From Litoditis marina (lineage: Eukaryota; Nematoda; Chromadorea; Rhabditida; Rhabditidae): a stretch of DNA of 64,000 nt. The notes beneath the pieces are model-generated. The model saw only the letters and a list, made by a program, of their open reading frames with translations, searched no databases and had not been told where the DNA came from. The stretch covers positions 11,337,446 to 11,401,445 of the forward strand of contig OZ038433.1 of the NCBI GenBank assembly GCA_964036275.1, read 5' to 3'. How positions within the stretch are numbered: position 1 is the first letter of the stretch; every line of letters begins with the position of its first letter. A program made the position numbers and the translations under genes. Below are positions 50,701 through 59,439 of the stretch, in pieces.

Positions 50701-53700
50701 AGACAGTCGTGCACGACGTCAAAAAATACACCTGACACTACGTCTACAACACAAACTGCTGTTTTTTATTCATCTGTGTGAATATTTAGCAACCTATTGG
50801 GTTCATAATTTTTATTTTCTTCCTCAAATGATTACTTAGTTTAATTATTTAACATACAAATTGACTTCACTTTCGATTTAAGGCTTAGGCTTAGGCAAAC
50901 CACCGTTCCTAGGGTTTTTCCGGCACTACGTGGTAACGATTCACACAGACAAATAAAAAACAGCAGTTTGTGTTGTGGCCGTAAGGCCGTGTAAAAAATA
51001 CTCACTGTGAGAAACAAGCTGCGAAAAAATGTCACTTTTGCAATACAAAATCGAGGAATGGTGATTGGAATCCTCACTTGGTGAGTTATCCGGGATCTCC
51101 ACTGTTATGCTACAGGATCTGGTCCCTAATGGGTCAGAGCCTGAACACACCTAGGGTCCACGCGGTGTAGCGGTTTTATTATTAGTTAGGTTGTAATGCA
51201 CCTTGGACCCAACCTCAATTTATATAGTACAAAAGGCAGGGGCTGAAACCCTGGAGTGCCCTTCCCTGAGCAATAACAGAAGACAACGTTACCGACTAAT
51301 TCATATCAGACATGTTAATAACATCACTACAATAAAAGAGTAATACATAAACTACGGTTATTATTAGGATCCAGACCAAGATAGATCCCAAAGAGACGAA
51401 CCTATCTTGGCTGGTACAGGGAAGGGGAACTGGCGGGTTGACCCCGCCTCTCGCACTGATAGGACGTATGGTCCCGAACAGAGCGAGAGGACAGGCTCAT
51501 GACAACTATATAGTCCAATCCCAACGCTAAACTCCTTTGAATTGCAATACAAATCGCAGTTCAAGGGACCTATGCGTGGGGATTGGTCCACATAATTGTC
51601 CTAACTTTAAACACCCCTCCAACGAAATGGCGAAAAGTTTTAAAAGTGCCCCTCCTTCAACCAAATTAAAAATAAAACTAAGTTAAACTAATTAAAGTAA
51701 AGCTAATCAAAGTCAAAACCCCATAACCTACGAAAGAAATATAATTTTCCAAAAGAACAGAAGAAAATGAAACATACGTCAAGATCACAAAACTTTTTCT
51801 TATGAAAATGATTATATGTTTTCTCATGCCCATTGCCCACAAACACTCATAACTTCTTGACACCTTTATAAGCATTTATAGATTGATTAACTAATGTAAT
51901 CACTAGAACATCTCTAAATGTAATGTAGCAACTAAACGGTAATTAGAATTGGCTTAGTTCGAATTCACATTATCCATGATAATGTGAATCGTAAATCGTA
52001 TTGCTTATTGCACAAGTCAAGTCAATATTTTTTAAATAAGAACAAAAAATTGATTTGCATAGGACAGTAAAAACGGGCATGCAAGTAGAGAATTTTTTCG
52101 TCAGAACCGGGGATATATGCAAACTGCAATAAAACTATCGTAAACCGTAGCGCAAGTGAACTTCACTTGGAAGAAACGAACGTTACTCACCGGCCTTTCG
52201 TGCGGTTCTTGTACGTGTACGGTTTTCGTTCCGTGCACTTCTTGTACGTGTACGGTTTTCTTTTCGTGCGGTTCTTGAACGTGTACGGTTTTCTTTTCGA
52301 CTGCTCCTTTATTAGACTCGGAATGTCAGATTCCTGAAAATTCCAAAACAAAATGAGAGCAACTCCTCTCTATCCATCTATCCACTCCACTTATCTATCC
52401 AGTGATCCAGTAATTTCAGTTCTACAGACTGATTCGCGGTTCGGTTCACAAATGATCCGGTTTCCCAACTAGTTCAACGAAATAACACGCTTTGTATGCT
52501 ACCCGGTCGGCATTTCGATTCAAACCATTCATTAGAGAACCGGGCTGTTTGGGTAGTGTCCCATACCCATTGTCCCATTCCGATGTACCAATGTCCCGTT
52601 TCCTAGTTCGAATGTCCTATTTCAATGTGCTATTCTCAAATTCTCTAACGGTTTTGATACTTTCCAAATTGAACAGTTTCTCATTTCGAGAACGCAGTTT
52701 TGAGATAGAGAGAAATTGATTTGAGCGAGTTAGATGTGAACGAAAATACAGATTCCTTGTTGAGGAATAGTCACACCTTCCTGGGATGTGATGTGTGAAC
52801 GTACCTCAAAGCTACCATTGACTACAATATCCAACAGATTTCTATGCTGACATTCCACATGTGTCTTCATTGTCAACTTATTACGAAGGGTTACATGACA
52901 GACTCGGCATGAGATATGACGATCTACAATAATAATATAGAATAGAATAGAACGTTTATTCGCGATTGAACACGTGTCTTTCCACATTGGTATATGTGGC
53001 ACTACAAACTATGATTGTAGATTTAGGAGAAAGAATACAATGTAGAGTATTGTTTACTCTGTTACGCGCTGATTGTATGCCTAATTATTATATGCCTAAT
53101 TATTATTCAAAGCACAACTTTCTCAACTAATAACGAAAACGGAGGAACAGTCCAAAGCACAGTTTTCTCGACTAACATTGAAAAATGAGCAGCTGTTCGA
53201 TGCAAAATCAGGATTCTTTTTGGAGACAATGGAGACACCTTACTGGTATTAGGTGATGAACCATGAGTCATTGAGCAAAAGTGCAAAAGATCAAAATCCT
53301 AATTCAACTCCACTGTATACGACATAAAAATCAAAATGGTATTCCTTTATGACAATCGAAACTTTCCTTTCTGCCAAAAACCAACAAACTTTGTGTACTC
53401 ATTTTTCTATTTTATTTTTTTCTTCTGCTAAAATTTAGGCCAATTTCACAAGGAACCCGGTATTTCGTTAACCTTATCGGGTAACCTTAACGGGGTTACC
53501 TGGTTAACCATTTTATTAACCCCTTTGTAATTCTTTTACAATGTCTTTTGGGGGAAATTTGGAGTTAAAGAAGGACGATTATGTGGTCCAATCGCAACGG
53601 TTCAGTCCTTTAAACTGCAATACATTTTTCAACTGCAGTTTAAAGGACCGTTGACACGAGATTGGTCCACATTATCGTCTTTCTTTAACAAGTGGTTAAC

Positions 53701-56700
53701 CGAGTAACCCGGGTGATGGTTAACTGTTGGGGTTAACCAGATATCGGGTTAAGTAATGAATTCGCCTAGAACTTACCACAATGTGCGTCGAGGTAATGAC
53801 CTCTAATGCTGACATGTTTCGTCTTACAAATGACACAGAAAAGCGAGGTCGAAGGTTCATCCGTAACGTTGGCAAATACACTGCTCATGTGTAGAACATC
53901 GTCGTTATCGAAACGCTGATCCTATAATAATAGATAACTACCAGTTAATATAAAGGAAACAAACGTGACCTTAAAAACGTGTATAATGCTAAAAATCGAA
54001 CATCCCCCCTAGCCGTTATTTACTTGATTTTAGTGTGATCTCGACTCGTTATCACTACAACGTTGCATTTCTAAAACACAATTCTAAAAATTCTAAAACA
54101 AAACTCACATTATCAATAATCAGCAGCTGCCAACGATCAGATCCAACCAGCGCCTGGAACATACTGAGAGATGATCTCTTTTGCCAGCCGTTCGACAGGC
54201 ATGGGGCGAAATGCTGTTGAGAAACCCCTTGATCAAAAGAGGTCAATTCAATTAGTGACAACCCATGGTAGGCGAGCAATACTGAACAGTTTAGGTTTGA
54301 AATGAGGGAACCTTATATAAGTAACGGAATAGTAATCTAACCGATTCAGTTGACGTTTTTCCGCCGCTTTGGACGTGATTCGTCCTGAAATGGTTCCTCA
54401 TCCACTCCCTATTGGCACCCGACTGGTGACACAATTTACACTCGTACGGCTTGTAACCTGCAAACCAGACAGATGAGTTTACTTTTTAAACTGAAAATTA
54501 TGTGTGTGTCGGTCAGACTCAGAAGGATACCGACTAAAACAGTACATACTTGTAATGCCTGTGTAGGTCAGGTGGTCAGGTCATATATGATCCCAGCTGT
54601 GACTAGCGGACCCCTGCGTGTCCTGTGACACCTAGTGTACATGTTCTGAAACCACGGTGTGAACGCTAATAGGAAACGGTCCAACGTAAAAAATGGCAGA
54701 AACATAAAACCGCTTAGTACAGCAAGCGCGTTGCGCTAATTGCTAATAGAGCACGATAGCTGATAAAGATAACATTTGAATCAGTCATATGCAAAATATG
54801 CAAATCAAGGCTATTGTACATCGATTATTGGCTGGCGCGCCGAGACCTGCGATCTATTTGATTTGTGCGCGCCAAATTGGCAGAACGCCAATAGTGGTGG
54901 TCAGCCGTAAGACCTGAGCAACGAAAGCGTGGCTCGTTTGGGAAGCGTTCACACCGTGCAACAAACTGTCAATTTTAAACATAAAACCTGATAATATTTA
55001 AATTGCCAGATTTGCACTTGGTTCCTAAACATCACACCTCAAAAAGCTTCCACAAACACTTTTTAAACGATACTAGCTGTAAATAGGCGCACCGGTGTGT
55101 GTCCTGTAGTGTGCGATGAGCGTGACTTCTTTGTTGACAGTCAGGTTGCACAGGTTGCACGTGTAGGAGGGACCGATGTACTTTATTGCGGGTTTCTGCT
55201 TCGGGGCGGGAATCTTGATTCCGAGCAACAGTATCTGATGAGTCTCATCCTCGACCGATATAGCATTGTGCTGAAGGAGGGGCGACATTATCATCAACCA
55301 GTAAATTCAAACTATTCGTCAAAAAATGGTCTGTTTTAGATTTAATCATGTGAAAATTGAAATTGCATCTGAATTAGACAATGTTCTCGTTTTCGAACCA
55401 AAGTGCGAGAAGGAAGCTCGTTTTTCGGCTATTTCTGGCTATTTGGACACATTTGCTGCGGTGTGGGGAGTGGATACTATTGTGTACATGTGTACAGAAA
55501 TTTTGCGAAAAAAGCAGGGATTAGGCAGTGACTAACGAAAAAACGGAATTGATACAAAATGACAGTTTGACCATTTTTCATTGTTTTCAAAATTGAGGTG
55601 ATTCAAATTGATGCATTTTATGAAATACGCTAAAGGAGAGCAACTGAGCAACCAACGTAATGACAAACCTGAACATGATCTTTCCAATCACTTGCCGTAA
55701 AATTTTCGTCACTTGTACTTTGACACAACGAGCGATCACCTGTGCACTGCAAAGTACAGATAAAGACCCAAATATTCATTGGTGTTTCCTTGTTGTCGGG
55801 TGTTAGGAGGTTGGGACCATACCGTTTTTTTTAGATTGGAAAACGTGAAAATCGATGATTTTGCAACAAAAGTACACAAATCATCTCATTTTCCGCGAAA
55901 AAGTAGCCCGTTCTTCGATTTGTTCTGTGGTTCTGGCTACCGGGACAATTTTACGCGGCGGCCTCATTTTGTAACTTGTTTCTTAGTCACATACATCAGT
56001 TAAGTTGTCCGAATAGTCAGAAAAATTCTGAAAACGGACTACTTTTTCGCCGAAAATAAGAAAATCGGTCTGCTTTTAATGGAAAGAATCATGCATCTTC
56101 ACGTGTTCCCATCTAAAACGGACTACTTTTTGTCGCTTAGTCGGACCTTACTGGTGTTTGCTTAGTCACCCCGACACTGAGCATAATCACCTGATTTCCA
56201 CTAACTTCTGTGGCAACCGAATCTAAATGTACTCACTTCTCGTTTATTCCAGTTGTTTCTCTTGTAATGATCATCTCTAAAATGAAGCAGGGAGCTAGAG
56301 CGTTGGTGTGAGGCAAAACCGCACAGCTGACATTTATACGGATACACGCCTGAAAACACATTATCAAATTACCTTGATGAAACTTGCAACGTATAAAAAA
56401 CTTATATGAACCGTCTTGTTTGAGCCAGACTCTCGAAATTCTTCAGCCAATATGGATAAACACAGAGTAATGTCAACTGTTTATAAGTTAAGTATAGGTT
56501 TTGTCAGACCGTTGTGGACACCGTACCATCGATTTTGTAAAGGGCGGGGTTTGGCGAGGGGCCAGCCAGTCTGCGTATCATTGATCTACACACTCTCTCA
56601 ACCGCTGGCAAGTAATCAACGACCGCTCGCTCCGCATCGCTCAATCAATCGAACCCTCTGCTGTCTTTATGGGGAAAATGACGACTATAGGTGTTATGGT

Positions 56701-58071
56701 TTATTCATACACCAGCAAGGTTGTCCGAATAGTCAGAAAATTTCGAAAAACGGACTACTTCTCAGCCGAAAACACGAAAATCGGTTTACTTTTGATAAAA
56801 AATTCTAAACTTTCACGTGTTCACATCTGAAAACGGATTACTTTTTGTCGCTTAGTCAGACCTTACTGGTGTATGGGTTTATTTCTGTTCACGTTCTGCT
56901 GCTAACAGGCAAAAGTAATAGGTAATGGGACCATTGTTGAGCTTATGCTATATGGGAGGAGAGTAATCAATAGATAAAACACTTCTCAGTTTTTCTGACA
57001 GAAAAAAGCGGAGTCTGAGTCTGATCGAGAATTGGGATTTTTCTGATAAGTTGATGAGTTTAGTCAATAAAACACTAGACGGTCGTTGGCATACACCAGT
57101 ATAAGTAGGGTGTGACTATGCGACAGCAAGAAACTGTTCCATCCAAATACGAAATCTGCTTATTTTTTACGATATTATAGAAAGTGGTCCGTTTTTTTTA
57201 ATTTTCTGACTATTCGAACAACGTTACTGGATGATCGACTCACCCATATGAACCCTGTAATGCGTGCGGTACAAGTAGGACTGAGATTCAAAATGTTCGC
57301 CACACACTCGGCACGAGAAAGAGCCATTTGGTTGCTCCGGCCACTTCTTCTCAAACTCCCTAATTTGCTCCAGTTCTTCATCGTTGGTCAAAAGAGTGAT
57401 CTGACAAAAAGGTAACGGGTTACGCATGATGTATCCCGCTCATGAGTTTATTTGGATTGAAGACACATGGTAGTTGACTTCATTAGCCCAGGCGGTGTAG
57501 CAATTCCTCAAAACTCGCATGAGATACCTCATGAGCTATTCGCATGAGCTTCTCATGAGATTCTATTGATTGCTATGCTACAACATTGAGAGTTCACGAG
57601 ATGCTCATCAGGTATCTTATGAGAAACTCATATGAACTTCTCGTGAGATTGGAGGGATTGCTACGCTGCCAGATAACATCGCCCTTAGTTTTATTCTAAC
57701 TGTGAATATGGTCAAAAAACGATAGAATATGGAACATATCCATCCAGAATCTGTCGAATTTGTTTCAAATTTGAGAGAATTGAGAGGTGCTTCGAGACGC
57801 CGATAAAATTCGTTATCTACACTTTTTCGTAATCTGTGTGGGCAACCCGTTAGTAAATCGAACAAAAACCTGTTATCTACCATCAAAAGGGTTATGTTAA
57901 TCAAAATTCAAGTACTTTGAACTCATAGATCTGGCATCATAAACATAATTCTATTTGATCTAAGTATACTCGACATTATAAATGAAAATATACAAGAATA
58001 CGATAAAAAGGGCATACCTCTGTATAATCCTTCCAGAAACATTGATATTCGTTCATGGTGATGTTCGGCAT
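42918..58071 (-). CDS. Multi-exon C2H2 zinc-finger protein, right copy, apparently complete
   Basis: Predicted exons in transcript order: 58071-58018, 57400-57244, 56349-56237, 55746-55669, 55270-55093, 54457-54342, 54153-54109, 53921-53777, 52923-52805, 52333-52191, 48203-48095, 45585-45452, 45123-45018, 44648-44440, 44151-44058, 43828-43740, 43270-43217, 42990-42918. They sum to 2016 nt with every junction in phase, giving 671 aa. CxxC...H units begin near residues 48, 77, 172, 200, 276 and 301; the fifth has only 9 residues between C and H, and the first has 13. Exon 10 encodes three 11-residue basic repeats of the type KRKPYTYKNRT. The C-terminal part (SYQPPAEMEDLFGPPEVKEV, then ...PEPKHA at the end) matches the left copy. 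Three introns are swollen by mobile elements, one by a 3.2-kb LTR element. Start ATG 58071 is the least certain part: no acceptor is obvious just upstream. A nuclear nucleic-acid-binding role is inferred from the fingers. Confidence 0.82.
44340..44432. repeat. (GA)n microsatellite beside the exon 14 donor
   Basis: GA tract with a GGGAGAGAGAGAAAG interruption, within 8 bases of the donor of exon 44648-44440. Confidence 0.9.
44692..44815. mobile_element. TTAA-ended palindromic MITE, copy 5
   Basis: 124 bp, TTAAAGTTGGACGATTATG to TTAA. It lies in the intron between exons 45018 and 44648. The breakpoint of the distal duplication falls 22 bp inside this element. Confidence 0.75.
45314..45441. mobile_element. 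TTAA-ended palindromic MITE, copy 6
   Basis: 128 bp, TTAAAGCAGGACGATTATG to TTTTTTAA; the right outer arm is degenerate (TAATCTGAACCAC). It sits 10 bp from the donor of exon 45585-45452. Confidence 0.7.
45586..47290. other. Large intron of the right gene, little recognisable
   Basis: Part of the intron between exons 48095 and 45585. A short repeat AAGAGGTCAATTCAATTAG at 45834 recurs at 54238. The small open frame at 46189-46395 has no splice or family support. I see no gene. Confidence 0.45.
47290..47500. mobile_element. GGTTAACC-rich element, intact copy
   Basis: Dense GTTAACC words around a GGGGTTAAC / TTTCCCCCAAAAGACATTG core, with edges AACCCGGTATGTTATTGACC and TACCGGGTTCCTGATGGAAT. It is the reverse complement of the copy at 53440-53757, which is interrupted by a TTAA palindrome. 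Confidence 0.6.
48252..48268. mobile_element. TTAA palindrome copy 7, left fragment
   Basis: TTAAAAAAGTAAGACTA is the left end of a TTAA palindrome whose remainder lies at 51505-51610. The LTR element lies between the two parts, and ACTA is repeated on both sides. Confidence 0.7.
48269..48665. repeat. LTR, 397 bp
   Basis: TGTTATGCTACAGGATCTGG to GGACAGGCTCATGACA. It differs from the other LTR mainly by lacking five bases (CTACA) near 48503. Confidence 0.9.
49218..49500 (-). other. Open stretch inside the LTR element, unknown
   Basis: An open minus-strand stretch reads about 94 codons (for example LFLLRHNVSCFVYQGRYSDA). An in-frame stop lies just upstream and no ATG begins it. It could be a captured gene fragment or decayed element protein. 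I do not recognise it. Confidence 0.25.
50750..50976. repeat. Inverted repeat inside the LTR element
   Basis: AACACAAACTGCTGTTTTTT at 50750 and its complement AAAAAACAGCAGTTTGTGTT near 50957 form arms of about 35 nt around about 160 bp. It is probably a fold-back insertion or a structural element. Confidence 0.6.
51103..51504. repeat. LTR, 402 bp
   Basis: Same sequence as 48269-48665 plus five bases; on the inferred minus orientation this is the 5' LTR. Confidence 0.9.
51505..51610. mobile_element. TTAA palindrome copy 7, right fragment
   Basis: ACTATATAGTCCAATCCCAA to CTTTAA completes the palindrome started at 48252 when the LTR element and one ACTA are removed. Confidence 0.7.
52191..52333 (-). 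repeat. 33-bp coding repeat expansion in exon 10 of the right gene
   Basis: Three consecutive 33-bp units encode KRKPYTFKNRT, KRKPYTYKKCT and ERKPYTYKNRT. The matching left exon (4147-4232) is 57 nt shorter and has only KRIKMKYKKP in this place, so the array grew in frame in one paralog. Confidence 0.85.
53440..53757. mobile_element. GGTTAACC-rich element, copy interrupted by a TTAA palindrome
   Basis: Edges AAGGAACCCGGTATTTCGTT and ATATCGGGTTAAGTAATG, GTTAACC words throughout; the body is split at GGAG/TTAA by the palindrome at 53565-53688. The uninterrupted relative is 47290-47500. Confidence 0.6.
53565..53688. mobile_element. TTAA-ended palindromic MITE, copy 8
   Basis: 124 bp, TTAAAGAAGGACGATTATGT to TTTCTTTAA, nested in the GGTTAACC element at a TTAA of the host. 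Confidence 0.8.
54653..54958. mobile_element. Possible 300-bp MITE with CACGGTGTGAACGCT ends
   Basis: CACGGTGTGAACGCT at the left and its complement AGCGTTCACACCGTG at the right. The interior has GGCGCGCC and GCGCGCCAAATTGGC words. It lies in the intron between exons 55093 and 54457. The target duplication is unclear. Confidence 0.5.
55992..56157. mobile_element. TACACCAG-ended MITE, copy 2
   Basis: TACATCAGTTAAGTTGTCCG to GGACCTTACTGGTGT; internal words as at 2429-2593. Confidence 0.65.
56494..56690. repeat. About 200-bp dispersed repeat, copy 1
   Basis: GTTGTGGACACCGTACCATC to TTTATGGGGAAAATGACGAC matches 62454-62658 at roughly 90% by eye. An open frame (VCVSLIYTLS, CLYGEN) is kept in both copies, but nothing marks it as a real gene. 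Confidence 0.65.
56709..56873. mobile_element. TACACCAG-ended MITE, copy 3
   Basis: TACACCAGCAAGGTTGTCCG to GACCTTACTGGTGTA, the best-preserved copy. It directly follows the 200-bp dispersed repeat. A degenerate, reversed relative is at about 57088-57232. Confidence 0.7.
57486..57672. mobile_element. CCCAGGCGGTGTAGCA-ended element, copy 1
   Basis: Inverted ends (CCCAGGCGGTGTAGCAA and TTGCTACGCTGCC) enclose several CTCATGAGA words. A second copy is at 63580-63782. Confidence 0.6.
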
Positions 58072-59439
58072 TCAACGATAGTTACACCAGTTCCCACCAT
58101 GAAACGAGACATAGGAAAGCTGGGACTACTGGTAAACTCGTAGTAAACTAGTAGTAGAAGTAAAGGAGGAGTACTCTCGTAGTAGAGCAGGGGTATCCTG
58201 GTAGAAAACTAGTAGTAAATACGGACGTCAGATTAAAAAATGCATTTTGGCAGTCTGAAACTAGTCTTTTAACGATACATTATCTCCACAGAATTTAAAT
58301 CACAGTGATTTGTAGGCATTATGAGCACGTAGACAGTTAGTAGTAACTTACTCGTAGGCTAGTAGTAACTTCTCGTAGGCTAGTAGAAACCTGTAGTACG
58401 CTAACTAGGCAGGAAAGTGCTGAACATTCATAATATGGGAAAATTTCTATCGAATTAGTGCTACTGTAGAACGAGCTTAAGTATAAGTTTTTTTGTTAGG
58501 GCTCGTGGCGCATTCACGTTATTCCATAGTGAGCGCTAAACAGTGAAGCGCGCCTGTAATCGTATACGATTGTGGCGCGCCCTCAGACATCAGCAGCGTG
58601 GCGCAGTGGTAAGTGTCGCGCTTCAGAAGCGAGAGCTCGAGAGTTCGAGTCCCGGATGGTGCAAAACATGGTAAGCAGCAGAGTAATGCGATAGAGGATA
58701 ACGTGACTACTTATAGAAGATCCTAAAAAATATATATTTTTTTATTTTTCAAAATTGACTTTTACCACAGATAAACTAGTAGCTGACTACCATCTCACTA
58801 GTAGTTAGGTAGGAGTAGAACTATAGTTTAACTCCTCCCCTACGCCCACATTACTACAAGAAAACTAGTAGTTTTCTAGTAGTAGAATAGGGGTGTCGTA
58901 GGAGTTCACTAGTAGTTTACTTGTCGTTATAGAATCACTGTGGATATTTGGAAAACCTAGAAAAGACTTTCGAAACATGTAATATAATATAAATAATGTA
59001 CCATGTATAATAACTGAGGGAAAATATTACAGTTTGTAACTACACACGTTTAAAATGAAAATTTACATAAATTAATTTAAAAATTTACTGTTCGCGCGTT
59101 CTCAATTACGTCACTCGCGGCGCGTGTTATACGCGCTGCGCCTGAACATGGAGCACAGTTGTATTTTGGTCTGAACTCGAAAATATGAACTCGTCAGTTG
59201 GTTTATTTCGTGATAAAATTACAACAAAGAGTAGTTCACAGCCCATAGGTTTATAGGTTTTTCGAGCGAGTGAATTGAACATAAAACACAAACATCATTG
59301 TTTACTCAAGGTTTACATACAATTGACACGAGGAAAATGTAGCATAGTTTGCACGTTGATTGACAGTCAAAAATATATAGTACACCAATATTTTGTGGCA
59401 CTTTTCGAGTGTACTGTGACGTTATTCGGCAGTTTTTCT
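58072..59439. other. Intergenic region between two minus-strand genes
   Basis: Holds ACTAGTAGTAAAC-type repeats (58120-58220, 58320-58400, 58780-58930), a GC-rich fold-back stretch (58500-58590), a tRNA-like sequence and AT-rich sequence. It should contain the 5' region of the zinc-finger gene (start 58071), but no promoter motif is clear. Confidence 0.5.
58593..58663 (+). tRNA. tRNA-like sequence, probably a pseudogene or tRNA-derived repeat
   Basis: A-box TGGCGCAGTGG and B-box AGTTCGAGTCC are well spaced. The ends GCAGCGT and ATGGTGC pair with one mismatch, and a loop TTCAGAA gives a possible anticodon CAG. The T-stem and part of the anticodon stem do not pair well and no leucine-type long arm is clear, so I do not call a functional tRNA. 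Confidence 0.35.

Larger units (their letters stand above)
48269..51504 (-). mobile_element. Non-autonomous LTR retrotransposon
   Basis: Flanked by direct repeats of 397 and 402 bp that start TG and end CA, with a 4-bp target duplication ACTA. Orientation is inferred as minus. On that strand, one base after the LTR at 51103 there is TGGAGATCCCGG, which looks like a tRNA primer-binding site, and AAAGGGGTGG lies just before the other LTR. The 2.4-kb interior has no recognisable reverse transcriptase, integrase or gag. The longest minus-strand open stretch is 49457-49218, of unknown nature. The element is likely mobilised by a relative elsewhere. A 4-bp duplication fits Gypsy-like or BEL-like classes, and I cannot choose. 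Confidence 0.82.

Noticed and set aside
48269..51504. Endogenous retrovirus
   Set aside because: LTRs are present but there is no gag, pol or envelope-like reading frame; it is better called a non-autonomous LTR element.
58593..58663. Functional leucine tRNA
   Set aside because: A and B boxes are good, but the T-stem and anticodon stem have mismatches and no long variable arm is evident.
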